A DNA stretch of 10,574 bases from Balneolaceae bacterium (GTDB lineage Bacteria; Bacteroidota; Rhodothermia; Balneolales; Balneolaceae), in contig SLKH01000357.1 in NCBI GenBank assembly GCA_007134665.1, positions 1 to 10,574 on the forward strand, read 5' to 3'. Both the position numbers and the translations under genes were made by a program. Below are positions 4,409-10,574 of the stretch, one piece after another. Positions within the stretch are counted from its first letter, which is position 1. Each line of letters starts with the position of its first letter. The notes beneath the pieces were generated by a model. That model worked only from the letters and a program-made list of their open reading frames with translations, was not told the DNA's origin and did not search any database.

Positions 4409-6430
4409 ATGGATTTACCCACAGCGCTAATTTGCTTGATTATCGGACTTCCATTGGCCGGATTTTTAATCAATGGAATACTGGGGCTTGCTTCGGATGA
4501 GTACCGTAAGCGAAAAACCCTGATCGGGGTTCTTTCTAATATTGCCGTATTTGTTCCATTTCTAATATCCGGTTACCTCTTTTTTACCCACTCCGCAGAT
4601 GCATCTGCAATAGTCGTTACACTTTTTACCTGGATCGATGTCGGTACATTAACAGTCGATATCGCATACAGAATTGATCAGCTTTCACTGGTAATGGCGC
4701 TTGTGGTTACCGGTGTCGGGGCCTTTATACACTTGTATTCTATGGGGTATATGGCGCATGATCCGGGATACTGGAAATTCTTTGCCTATCTGAACCTCTT
4801 TATTTTTGCTATGCTGAACCTGGTGCTTGGCAACAACCTGCTGTTGTTGTTCCTTGGCTGGGAAGGTGTGGGGCTCTGCTCTTATTTGCTTATCGGTTAC
4901 TGGTACACCGATATGGCCAAATCCGATGCTGCAAAGAAAGCATTTATTTACAACAGGGTTGGGGATTTTGCATTCCTGGTAGCAATGTTCATGGTTTTCC
5001 AGACAGTGGGGAGCCTCGATTTTGATGTGATCCTGGGTAATCTTGAAGCTTTTAGCAGCGACTATATTTTTTGGATCGGCTTGCTGATGTTTATCGGTGC
5101 AACCGGTAAAAGTGCGCAAATTCCGCTTTTTGTATGGTTACCTGATGCGATGGCAGGGCCGACTTCTGTTTCTGCACTGATTCACGCAGCTACAATGGTA
5201 ACTTCCGGTATCTACCTGATTACCCGAATGTCAGAAATGTTTGTACTGTCACCGGAAGTAATGCTAATCATTGCTGTAATCGGGGGGCTGACAGCCATCG
5301 TGGCAGCTACGATTGCACTTACTCAAAATGATATTAAACGTGTGCTGGCATACTCCACGGTTTCGCAATTGGGATATATGTTCCTTGCTCTTGGTGCTGG
5401 CGGATTTACCGCTGCCATGTTTCATGTTGTTACCCATGCTTTCTTTAAGGCATGTCTCTTTCTCGGTTCCGGGTCGGTCATTCATGCTATGGAGCATGTA
5501 GAACACGGATTGCATGACGAGGGTAAAGACGTTCATTTTGACCCGCAGGATATGCGGTTCATGGGTGGGTTAAAAGAATATATGCCGTCTACTTATAAGA
5601 CATTTCTGATCGCTACCATAGCAATTGCAGGGATTCCGCCTCTTGCCGGATTTTTCTCAAAAGATGAGATTTTGATGCATGCATTCAGTGCCGGGCTTGG
5701 TGAGTATGCAGGTGCGATGTATTTCATACTTTGGGGAGTTGGAATTGTGACAGCATTCCTGACAGCATTCTATATGTTCAGGTTAACTTTCTCTACCTTC
5801 CATGGTTCATTCAAGCTACCTGAAAAAATTAAATCAGCTGTCGGTGCAGAAAAGTTTTTACACGAAAGTCCGTCAACAATGACGATTCCATTATGGGTAC
5901 TGGCAATTGCTTCTATATTTGGTGGCTTTCTCGGGGTACCCAATTTTATCATTGAGACATTTACAGGACAGACTGCAAATGTCAACCTGCTGCATCCCTG
6001 GCTCGATTCAATCGCTGCAGATTACCCGATCGTAATGGGTAAAGCCCTCGAATGGGTGCTCATGGCACTCGCGGTAGCTATTGCAGCGGCTGCAGTCTAC
6101 CTTGCATATAAGATGTATGCTGATGGCCAGCAGGAAGAGTCGGATGCGAAGATTGCAGACAGGTTCGGCGGGCTTTACGAAGTCTGGGAAGAGAAATACC
6201 GGCTTGATGAACTTTATGAAGGAGTAGTTGTAAACCCAACAGTAAAATTTTCGGAACGGGTATTGGCTGTTTTCGACATGAAAGTAGTTGATGGGTTTGT
6301 AAACGGAGTTGCCGGAACCGTCAGGCTCTTTGGAAGTCTTTTCCGCTATATACAAAGCGGTGTTGTATCCAGCTATGCACTCTACCTCGTCATTGGAGTG
6401 ATACTCGTACTTTCGATAATTGTTTTCTGA
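4409..6430 (+). CDS. nuoL: NADH:quinone oxidoreductase subunit L (NuoL)
   Basis: The most distal proton-pumping subunit of complex I in the inner membrane, 673 residues. Signatures in order: DQLSLVMALVVTGVGAFIHL (about 90-109), WEGVGLCSYLLIGYW (151-165) with the key glutamate E152, TGKSAQIPLFVWLPDAM (232-248) with K234, H259 in SALIHAATMVTSG, QNDIKRVLAYSTVSQLGY (306-323), VTHAFFKACLF with H343 and K347, and GFFSKDEI with K418. The C-terminus holds the long lateral helix region and the family block EEKYRLDELYEGVVVNP, ending in a final helix. It is about 60 residues longer than E. coli NuoL (613), partly through a hydrophilic loop at about 362-385. No Shine-Dalgarno precedes the ATG at 4409. 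It is the first gene of nuoL-nuoM-pcd-nuoN, and no nuoK or nuoJ lies upstream. Confidence 0.97.
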   Translation: MDLPTALICLIIGLPLAGFLINGILGLASDEYRKRKTLIGVLSNIAVFVPFLISGYLFFTHSADASAIVVTLFTWIDVGTLTVDIAYRIDQLSLVMALVVTGVGAFIHLYSMGYMAHDPGYWKFFAYLNLFIFAMLNLVLGNNLLLLFLGWEGVGLCSYLLIGYWYTDMAKSDAAKKAFIYNRVGDFAFLVAMFMVFQTVGSLDFDVILGNLEAFSSDYIFWIGLLMFIGATGKSAQIPLFVWLPDAMAGPTSVSALIHAATMVTSGIYLITRMSEMFVLSPEVMLIIAVIGGLTAIVAATIALTQNDIKRVLAYSTVSQLGYMFLALGAGGFTAAMFHVVTHAFFKACLFLGSGSVIHAMEHVEHGLHDEGKDVHFDPQDMRFMGGLKEYMPSTYKTFLIATIAIAGIPPLAGFFSKDEILMHAFSAGLGEYAGAMYFILWGVGIVTAFLTAFYMFRLTFSTFHGSFKLPEKIKSAVGAEKFLHESPSTMTIPLWVLAIASIFGGFLGVPNFIIETFTGQTANVNLLHPWLDSIAADYPIVMGKALEWVLMALAVAIAAAAVYLAYKMYADGQQEESDAKIADRFGGLYEVWEEKYRLDELYEGVVVNPTVKFSERVLAVFDMKVVDGFVNGVAGTVRLFGSLFRYIQSGVVSSYALYLVIGVILVLSIIVF

Positions 6431-6467
6431 TTGAATCGAAAAAAAAATTATACGGGATTACCCGGTT

Positions 6468-6503
6468 ATGAAGATCATGCGGATTGATTTAACGAATTTT
6501 TAG
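6468..6503 (+). other. Possible 11-codon upstream reading frame before nuoM
   Basis: ATG at 6468 opens an 11-residue frame (MKIMRIDLTNF) that stops with TAG two bases before the nuoM ATG. It has no Shine-Dalgarno. Such a frame could deliver terminating ribosomes to nuoM, which itself lacks a Shine-Dalgarno. A frame this short arises easily by chance. The 75-base nuoL-nuoM gap also holds a small CGGG-ATTA-CCCG stem at 6453-6464 and nothing else recognisable. Confidence 0.15.
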
Positions 6504-6505
6504 AA

Positions 6506-8137
6506 ATGGAACTACTATTAAACCTGACAATTTATCTGCCACTCATTGCTATTGTGGCTGTACTGCTGGCAAGGAAAGACCAGGCTGTAAAACAGATTAG
6601 CCTGATTGCAACAACTGTTACCTTTTTTATCTCACTTCCACTGGTCTTTAATTTTGATATTGCCAATTCGCATATTCCGCAATATATAACCGAGGGTGCA
6701 ACCATCCTTCCGGGATTCGATATCAAGTATCTTGTTGGCCTTGATGGCCTGAGTCTGCTTTTATTTATGCTTACGACTCTGTTTGGCCCGATTGTCATAC
6801 TCTCCTCCTGGAACTCTGTCACGAAGCATCTGAAAGGTTATTACTCAATGCTGCTGTTACTGCAAACAGCCTCACTCGGGGTGTTTGCCTCACTTGACCT
6901 GATTGTATTCTATGTATTTTTTGAGTTATCACTGATACCGATGTATTTCCTTATCGGGATCTGGGGCGGTGCCGAGCGAATCCAGGCAACAATTAAATTC
7001 TTTATTTATACGCTTGTCGGGTCACTTATTATGCTGGTGGCACTGATTTACCTCGGATATCACGCCGGTGAAGCCCATTCAGAATTTGCATTCACTGCCG
7101 ACTGGAGGTTTATCTCAAGCCCGGAATATCAGATTGGACTCGTTGAGCAAACATATATGTTTCTGGCTTTTGCACTTGCATTCTGTATCAAAGTACCACT
7201 ATTTCCATTTCATACCTGGCTTCCCTATGCTCACACAGAAGCACCGACAGCAGGGTCGGTTGTACTTGCAGCTATCATGCTTAAGATGGGAACCTACGGA
7301 CTCGTCCGGGTTTGTATGCCGGTATTTCCTAATGCATTTATGGAGTTTGCCCCCTGGTTCGCCATTCTTGCTGTAATTGGAATTATTTATGGGGCACTGG
7401 TTGCAATGGTCCAGAAAGATGTCAAAAAACTTGTTGCGTATTCATCTGTAAGTCACCTCGGTTTTGTGGTGCTCGGTATTTTTGCTTTGAATACGGTTGC
7501 TGTTCAGGGTGCAGTTATTCAAATGATTAACCACGGCCTTTCAACCGGAGCCCTTTTCCTTATCGTCGGGATGTTATATGACAGACGGCATACCCGAATG
7601 ATCAAGGATTTTGGCGGCATTGCGAAAGTGATCCCGGTGTTTGCAGTTATGTTTATGATAACGACACTCGCATCCATTGGCCTGCCGGGTTTAAATGGAT
7701 TTATCGGTGAATTCCTGATTCTAAACGGTGCTTTCTTCTCCGACCTGTACAACAACCATATATATGCAGTTCTCGGAGCACTTGGAGTGATACTGGCAGC
7801 TGTTTACATGCTCTGGATGTATCAAAGGGTTATGTTTGGGCCGATTACCAATGAAGAAAATAATGAGATTGAAGATTTGAATTATCGTGAGATCGGGCTG
7901 CTGATCCCACTTGTACTCTTTATGGTCTGGATTGGAATCCGGTCTGAAGATTTTACCCGCTATTCTGAATCGTGGGTGAATAATTTTATTGAAGTAACCG
8001 AGACGAAAAGTATTGCAGTCCTTGAAGATGCACAGAAGACTGATCATCCGGAGTGGGCAGCAAGGTTTTATAATATCGATGGCTTTACGGGTGAACTGGA
8101 AGTTGAATTTGTTCATATAAACGAAGATCCACAATGA
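6506..8137 (+). CDS. nuoM: NADH:quinone oxidoreductase subunit M (NuoM)
   Basis: Second antiporter-like proton-pumping subunit of complex I, 543 residues. The functional residues known from E. coli NuoM are present with a constant offset of five: E140 (FYVFFELSLIPMYFLIG), K229 and H236 (CIKVPLFPFHTWLP), H243 (YAHTEAPTAGSV), K260 (AIMLKMGTYG), H317 (SVSHLGF), H343 (INHGLSTGALF) and E402 (GFIGEFLIL). The core ends with the last helix at about 463-478. A hydrophilic, acidic tail of some 60 residues (482-543) follows, making the protein about 34 residues longer than E. coli NuoM (509). The stop overlaps the start of pcd as ATGA. The start is the first ATG compatible with the family N-terminus; no Shine-Dalgarno is seen. 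Confidence 0.97.
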   Translation: MELLLNLTIYLPLIAIVAVLLARKDQAVKQISLIATTVTFFISLPLVFNFDIANSHIPQYITEGATILPGFDIKYLVGLDGLSLLLFMLTTLFGPIVILSSWNSVTKHLKGYYSMLLLLQTASLGVFASLDLIVFYVFFELSLIPMYFLIGIWGGAERIQATIKFFIYTLVGSLIMLVALIYLGYHAGEAHSEFAFTADWRFISSPEYQIGLVEQTYMFLAFALAFCIKVPLFPFHTWLPYAHTEAPTAGSVVLAAIMLKMGTYGLVRVCMPVFPNAFMEFAPWFAILAVIGIIYGALVAMVQKDVKKLVAYSSVSHLGFVVLGIFALNTVAVQGAVIQMINHGLSTGALFLIVGMLYDRRHTRMIKDFGGIAKVIPVFAVMFMITTLASIGLPGLNGFIGEFLILNGAFFSDLYNNHIYAVLGALGVILAAVYMLWMYQRVMFGPITNEENNEIEDLNYREIGLLIPLVLFMVWIGIRSEDFTRYSESWVNNFIEVTETKSIAVLEDAQKTDHPEWAARFYNIDGFTGELEVEFVHINEDPQ

Positions 8138-8427
8138 AACCACTAAGTAACGACAAGATAGATCAGATACTTTCGGATTCACTGAAAGACTGGACATTCA
8201 AGGATGACAAGATTCATCGCCAATTAAAGTTTAACGGTTTCCCTGATGCAATCGCTTTTCTTACACGGATTGCTTTTGCAGCAGAAGAACAGGGGCATCA
8301 TCCGGAGCTTTTTAATGTATACAACAATGTAGAAATATCACTTTGCACACATGATGCAGGTGATAAGGTAACAGAAAAAGATATTAAACTGGCTGAGGCG
8401 ATCGAAGAGATCTACAAGAAAAATTAA
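8134..8427 (+). CDS. pcd: Pterin-4a-carbinolamine dehydratase inside the nuo cluster
   Basis: A soluble 97-residue protein of the PCD/DCoH family, which dehydrates 4a-hydroxytetrahydropterin during recycling of the pterin cofactor of aromatic amino acid hydroxylases. The fold is complete: W20 and F22 in the first strand, the EEQGHHPELFNVYNNVEI active-site block (51-68) with H55, H56 and P57, then LCTHDAGDKVTEKD (70-83) with the third catalytic histidine H73. Length is typical (95-105). Its ATG overlaps the nuoM stop by four bases and nuoN starts one base after its stop, so it is locked into the complex I transcript. No phenylalanine hydroxylase or pterin synthesis gene is nearby. A pcd gene between nqo13 (nuoM) and nqo14 (nuoN), together with nhaD, has been reported in Rhodothermus marinus. 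Its role there is unsettled, and here it is unknown. Confidence 0.95.
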   Translation: MKPLSNDKIDQILSDSLKDWTFKDDKIHRQLKFNGFPDAIAFLTRIAFAAEEQGHHPELFNVYNNVEISLCTHDAGDKVTEKDIKLAEAIEEIYKKN

Positions 8428-8428
8428 A

Positions 8429-9895
8429 ATGGACTACCTGCACGATCTAAATACGTTTATACCCGGAACTATTGTGGCTATAGCCGGACTGGCTGTATTA
8501 CTTTTATCCGTGAGCCGGGTGAAAATTAACACAATTTTTTATGTTACTGTTGTTTCCCTTATTGCCGCATTGCTGTTTTCTGTAAGAGACCTGTTTAGCC
8601 CGGTAGGAACTTCATTTTATGACATGATTGCATTTGGAGGCACTGCTGCCTTTGGGACTTTTCTCGTAATCATAGCCACTCTCTTCTGTGTACTTATATC
8701 GCGTGATTATCTTGACGCGATAGATCATCACTATGGTGAAGTGTATGCGATGATACTTTTTGCAACAACAGGTATGGTCGGGCTTGCTGTTTCTAATAAC
8801 CTGATTATGCTTTTTGTCGGTCTTGAGACGATGTCGATATGCCTGTATGTTTTGGCAGGCCTTATCAAGGAAGAGAAAACAGGAGCGGAGTCTGCCCTCA
8901 AGTATTTTCTTTTGGGTGCATTCTCGACAGGATTTATCCTATATGGGATTGCACTTTTATATGGAGCGACAGGAACCGTAAATTATGCGGAAATTGCAGC
9001 GGCGGCTGACGGAAGTATGTTATTCCTCGCCGGGGTCGCATTACTATTTGTTGGTTTTTTCTTCAAGATATCGGCAGTTCCCTTCCATATGTGGACTCCC
9101 GATGTGTACCAGGGAACTCCGACAACTCTGACTGCTTATTTTGCCACCGCTTCAAAAGCTGCCACCTTTGTAGCATTTATCCTGGTTCTCTCACGGATGC
9201 TGCCTGAAATTGAAGGGGCAGGGTGGACGCAGGCATTGGCAGTTATTGCCATCATTACGATGATTTTGGGCAACCTCATTGCCCTGGTTCAGGATAATGT
9301 AAAGCGGATGCTTGCCTATTCCAGTATTGCACATGCAGGATATCTTCTTGTAGGCCTTGCAGCAGGTACTGCAGCCGGATATACAGGAGTACTTTACTAC
9401 CTGTTTGCGTATACAGTGATGAATATCGGTGCATTCGGTGTCATAGCATATTATGAGAAAAATCATGCCCTCGATTTTACAGATGTCAATAACTACTCCG
9501 GGCTTGGATACAAACAGCCTGTGATGGGTGTGCTTCTATCGGTTTTTCTCTTTTCGCTTGCAGGAATTCCGCCATTTGTCGGATTTTTAGGGAAATATTA
9601 TGTGTTCGCAGCGGCTATTAATGCCGGAATGATATCACTGGCAGTGATTGGTGTGCTTGCAAGTGCAGCAAGTGTATATTACTATCTGAGGGTAATGGTA
9701 CACCTCTATTTCCGTGAAGCTCATAAGGAGTATGATCTTATCCAGCCAGGGGCTATCTTCAAATATGCACTTGTGGTTTTGTGTGTATTGACAGTTTTCT
9801 ATGGGATTGAACCAGTATTGCCGGGGGGAAGCCTGATTGAATTGCTTACTTCCTATTACCCGTTATCCGGTTCTGCTTCATTGCTTTCTCCCTGA
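8429..9895 (+). CDS. nuoN: NADH:quinone oxidoreductase subunit N (NuoN)
   Basis: Third antiporter-like subunit of complex I, next to NuoK/NuoM in the membrane arm, 488 residues with about 14 helices. Visible signatures: E133 in LFVGLETMSICLYVLAGL, K158 in ESALKYFLLGAFSTGF, K213 and H220 in FFKISAVPFHMWTPDVYQGT, K243 in TASKAATF, QDNVKRMLAYSSIAHAGY (288-305), and K389 in GIPPFVGFLGKYYVF. Most match the key positions of E. coli NuoN within a few residues. The length fits the family (about 480). It starts one base after the pcd stop, with only a weak purine-rich stretch upstream, so translation probably depends on coupling. It is the last gene of the cluster; a 176-base gap follows before rpsF. 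Confidence 0.97.
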   Translation: MDYLHDLNTFIPGTIVAIAGLAVLLLSVSRVKINTIFYVTVVSLIAALLFSVRDLFSPVGTSFYDMIAFGGTAAFGTFLVIIATLFCVLISRDYLDAIDHHYGEVYAMILFATTGMVGLAVSNNLIMLFVGLETMSICLYVLAGLIKEEKTGAESALKYFLLGAFSTGFILYGIALLYGATGTVNYAEIAAAADGSMLFLAGVALLFVGFFFKISAVPFHMWTPDVYQGTPTTLTAYFATASKAATFVAFILVLSRMLPEIEGAGWTQALAVIAIITMILGNLIALVQDNVKRMLAYSSIAHAGYLLVGLAAGTAAGYTGVLYYLFAYTVMNIGAFGVIAYYEKNHALDFTDVNNYSGLGYKQPVMGVLLSVFLFSLAGIPPFVGFLGKYYVFAAAINAGMISLAVIGVLASAASVYYYLRVMVHLYFREAHKEYDLIQPGAIFKYALVVLCVLTVFYGIEPVLPGGSLIELLTSYYPLSGSASLLSP

Positions 9896-9914
9896 TGAAT
9901 GTCGGACTCTGTTT

Positions 9915-9956
9915 AATGTACAGCCTGAAACAGGATTGGCTGCATTGCTTTACATT
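9915..9956 (+). other. Bulged stem-loop after nuoN, before rpsF
   Basis: AATGTA (9915-9920) pairs with TACATT (9951-9956), and CAGCC (9921-9925) pairs with GGCTG (9938-9942), leaving an 8-base bulge on the 3' side. CCTG-AAA-CAGG in the loop offers a competing small hairpin. No T run follows, so it is not a standard intrinsic terminator. It could be a processing or 3'-end structure of the nuo transcript, or part of the rpsF leader. Confidence 0.3.
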
Positions 9957-9984
9957 CAGAATTTCCCTAATTTGCAAAACTCTG

Positions 9985-10012
9985 TTGCCGGCGATATCTG
10001 CTGCTAATTTTC
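9985..10012 (+). promoter_or_regulatory. Weak candidate promoter for rpsF-rpsR
   Basis: TTG at 9985-9987 and TAATTTTC at 10005-10012 (seven of eight to TAnnTTTG) are 17 bases apart. Transcription would begin near 10019, about 50 bases before rpsF. The leader holds a GTGA-CTGTT-TCAC hairpin at 10033-10045. The match is imperfect; rpsF could also be reached by readthrough from nuoN. Confidence 0.25.
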
Positions 10013-10071
10013 TGTAGCCCAAACATTGACCGGTGACTGTTTCACGAAAGAAACACCCAAAGAAATCAACT

Positions 10072-10455
10072 ATGAAAAAATATTTTTACGAGTTAACCTA
10101 TATTATTAATCCGGTCCTGGAAGAAGACCAGTTTAAAGAAGCAGTCGATAAAGTCAATAAGCTTATCGATGATAACGACGGTGAAGTTGTTGAAATCGAT
10201 GAATGGGGAGTGCGAAAGCTTGCCTATGAAATGGATGGAAAAAGAAATGGCTATTTTGTAAATCTCTACTTTGAAGCCCCTGCCTCAGCGATTGAGGTCA
10301 TCGAACGGAATATGCGAATCAGTGATGAAATCATGCGATATTTAACTTTGAAGTATGATTCCAAGATGTTGAAGCATTATGAATTGAAGAAGAAAGGTGA
10401 GCTTCCATCAGTTATCGATGATGTTGAAGAAGAATCAGAGGAATCGGAAGACTAA
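10072..10455 (+). CDS. rpsF: 30S ribosomal protein S6 (bS6)
   Basis: A 127-residue protein of the small-subunit platform that binds 16S rRNA together with S18. The start is ATG at 10072 (MKKYFYELTYIINPVL), because family members begin with this YE-x-TYI strand; a GTG at 10033 in frame would add 13 basic residues foreign to S6. Conserved blocks are GEVVEIDEWGVRKLAYE (about 37-53), the strand NGYFVNLYFEA (59-69), and the helix and strand IERNMRISDEIMRYLTLK (77-94). A C-terminal tail from about 97 becomes strongly acidic (EEESEESED). No clear Shine-Dalgarno precedes it. rpsR follows after 15 bases, the classic S6-S18 pairing. Confidence 0.96.
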   Translation: MKKYFYELTYIINPVLEEDQFKEAVDKVNKLIDDNDGEVVEIDEWGVRKLAYEMDGKRNGYFVNLYFEAPASAIEVIERNMRISDEIMRYLTLKYDSKMLKHYELKKKGELPSVIDDVEEESEESED

Positions 10456-10470
10456 AAGGAACATTATATT

Positions 10471-10574
10471 ATGATTAAAAACCCATCACATCCGAAAAAA
10501 GGACATCTGAAAACCAAAGAGTGCCGGTTTACAAAAGCCGGATTTGTATATATCGACTATAAAAATGTTGATAC
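10471..10574 (+). CDS. rpsR: 30S ribosomal protein S18 (bS18), N-terminal part
   Basis: A frame opens with ATG at 10471 and runs off the right edge with 34 complete codons. After a basic N-terminus (MIKNPSHPKKGHLKTKE) comes CRFTKAGFVYIDYKNVD, matching the S18 pattern C-x-F-x-x-x-G-x-x-x-IDYK that precedes the RNA-binding helices. AAAGGA lies about 10 bases before the ATG. S18 binds beside S6 on the 30S platform, and the two genes are adjacent in many bacteria. The rest of the protein lies outside the window. Confidence 0.93.
   Translation, partial: MIKNPSHPKKGHLKTKECRFTKAGFVYIDYKNVD

Noticed and set aside
4297..4500. 67-codon plus-strand frame across the nuoL start
   Set aside because: It begins before the predicted transcription start, overlaps nuoL out of frame by 92 bases, has no Shine-Dalgarno and no recognisable family.
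4685..5119. 144-codon minus-strand frame opposite nuoL
   Set aside because: Its sequence is the complement of conserved NuoL helices, with low-complexity His/Gln/Lys content and no family.
7721..8197. 158-codon minus-strand frame opposite nuoM and pcd
   Set aside because: A shadow frame: it lies opposite two well-supported genes and has no domain or start signal.
9915..9956. Intrinsic terminator after nuoN
   Set aside because: The stem is bulged and no run of T follows, so I list it only as a stem-loop.
10033..10071. Longer rpsF starting at GTG 10033
   Set aside because: It adds 13 residues (MTVSRKKHPKKST) not seen in S6 proteins. The ATG at 10072 gives the family N-terminus, and the region holds a hairpin more consistent with a leader.
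1..10574. tRNA, CRISPR array, insertion sequence or prophage remnant
   Set aside because: No cloverleaf, regularly spaced repeats, transposase or terminal repeats were seen. The window is core energy metabolism and ribosomal genes with tight spacing.

Overview
The window (about 43% G+C by eye) comes from the energy-conserving part of a bacterial chromosome. The best fit is a member of the Rhodothermota/Balneolota branch near Bacteroidota, probably halophilic or marine. Three things point there: a pterin-4a-carbinolamine dehydratase gene lies between nuoM and nuoN, an arrangement I recall from the complex I genes of Rhodothermus marinus; candidate promoters match the Bacteroidota-type TAnnTTTG element; and several first genes of transcripts lack a Shine-Dalgarno sequence. 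The assignment is an inference, not a match to a named species.

Layout: positions 1-4073, all on the minus strand, hold a multisubunit Na+/H+ antiporter operon of Mrp/Mnh type. It reads from right to left as mrpE, mrpF, mrpG, an MbhD-like gene (DUF4040), an MbhE-like gene, mrpB, mrpC, mrpD and the start of a further gene, probably a second MrpD-like antiporter subunit, cut by the window edge. The MrpA C-terminal part is encoded as two separate small genes, as in archaeal Mbh complexes. All seven junctions from mrpE to mrpD overlap by 1 to 8 bases. Positions 4074-4408 are a 335-base AT-rich divergent control region with candidate promoters in both directions, a perfect 12-base palindrome and two hairpins. 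Positions 4409-9895 on the plus strand hold nuoL, nuoM, pcd and nuoN: the three antiporter-like proton-pumping membrane subunits of complex I plus the small dehydratase. No other nuo gene is in the window. After a 176-base gap, rpsF (ribosomal protein S6) and the beginning of rpsR (S18) start a ribosomal protein operon.

How they work together: NuoL, NuoM and NuoN would form the distal proton-pumping arm of a NADH:quinone (probably menaquinone) oxidoreductase, generating a proton gradient. The divergent Mrp complex would spend that gradient to expel Na+ and hold internal pH. MrpD and the MrpA-type antiporter subunit are homologues of NuoL/M/N, so the window holds four certain members, and probably five, of one antiporter-like protein family around a single shared control region. 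Nothing here is clearly a wholly new system. The points most worth a second look are the Mbh-like split MrpA, the isolated nuoL-M-pcd-N cluster facing a Na+/H+ antiporter operon, and the architecture of the shared divergent region.
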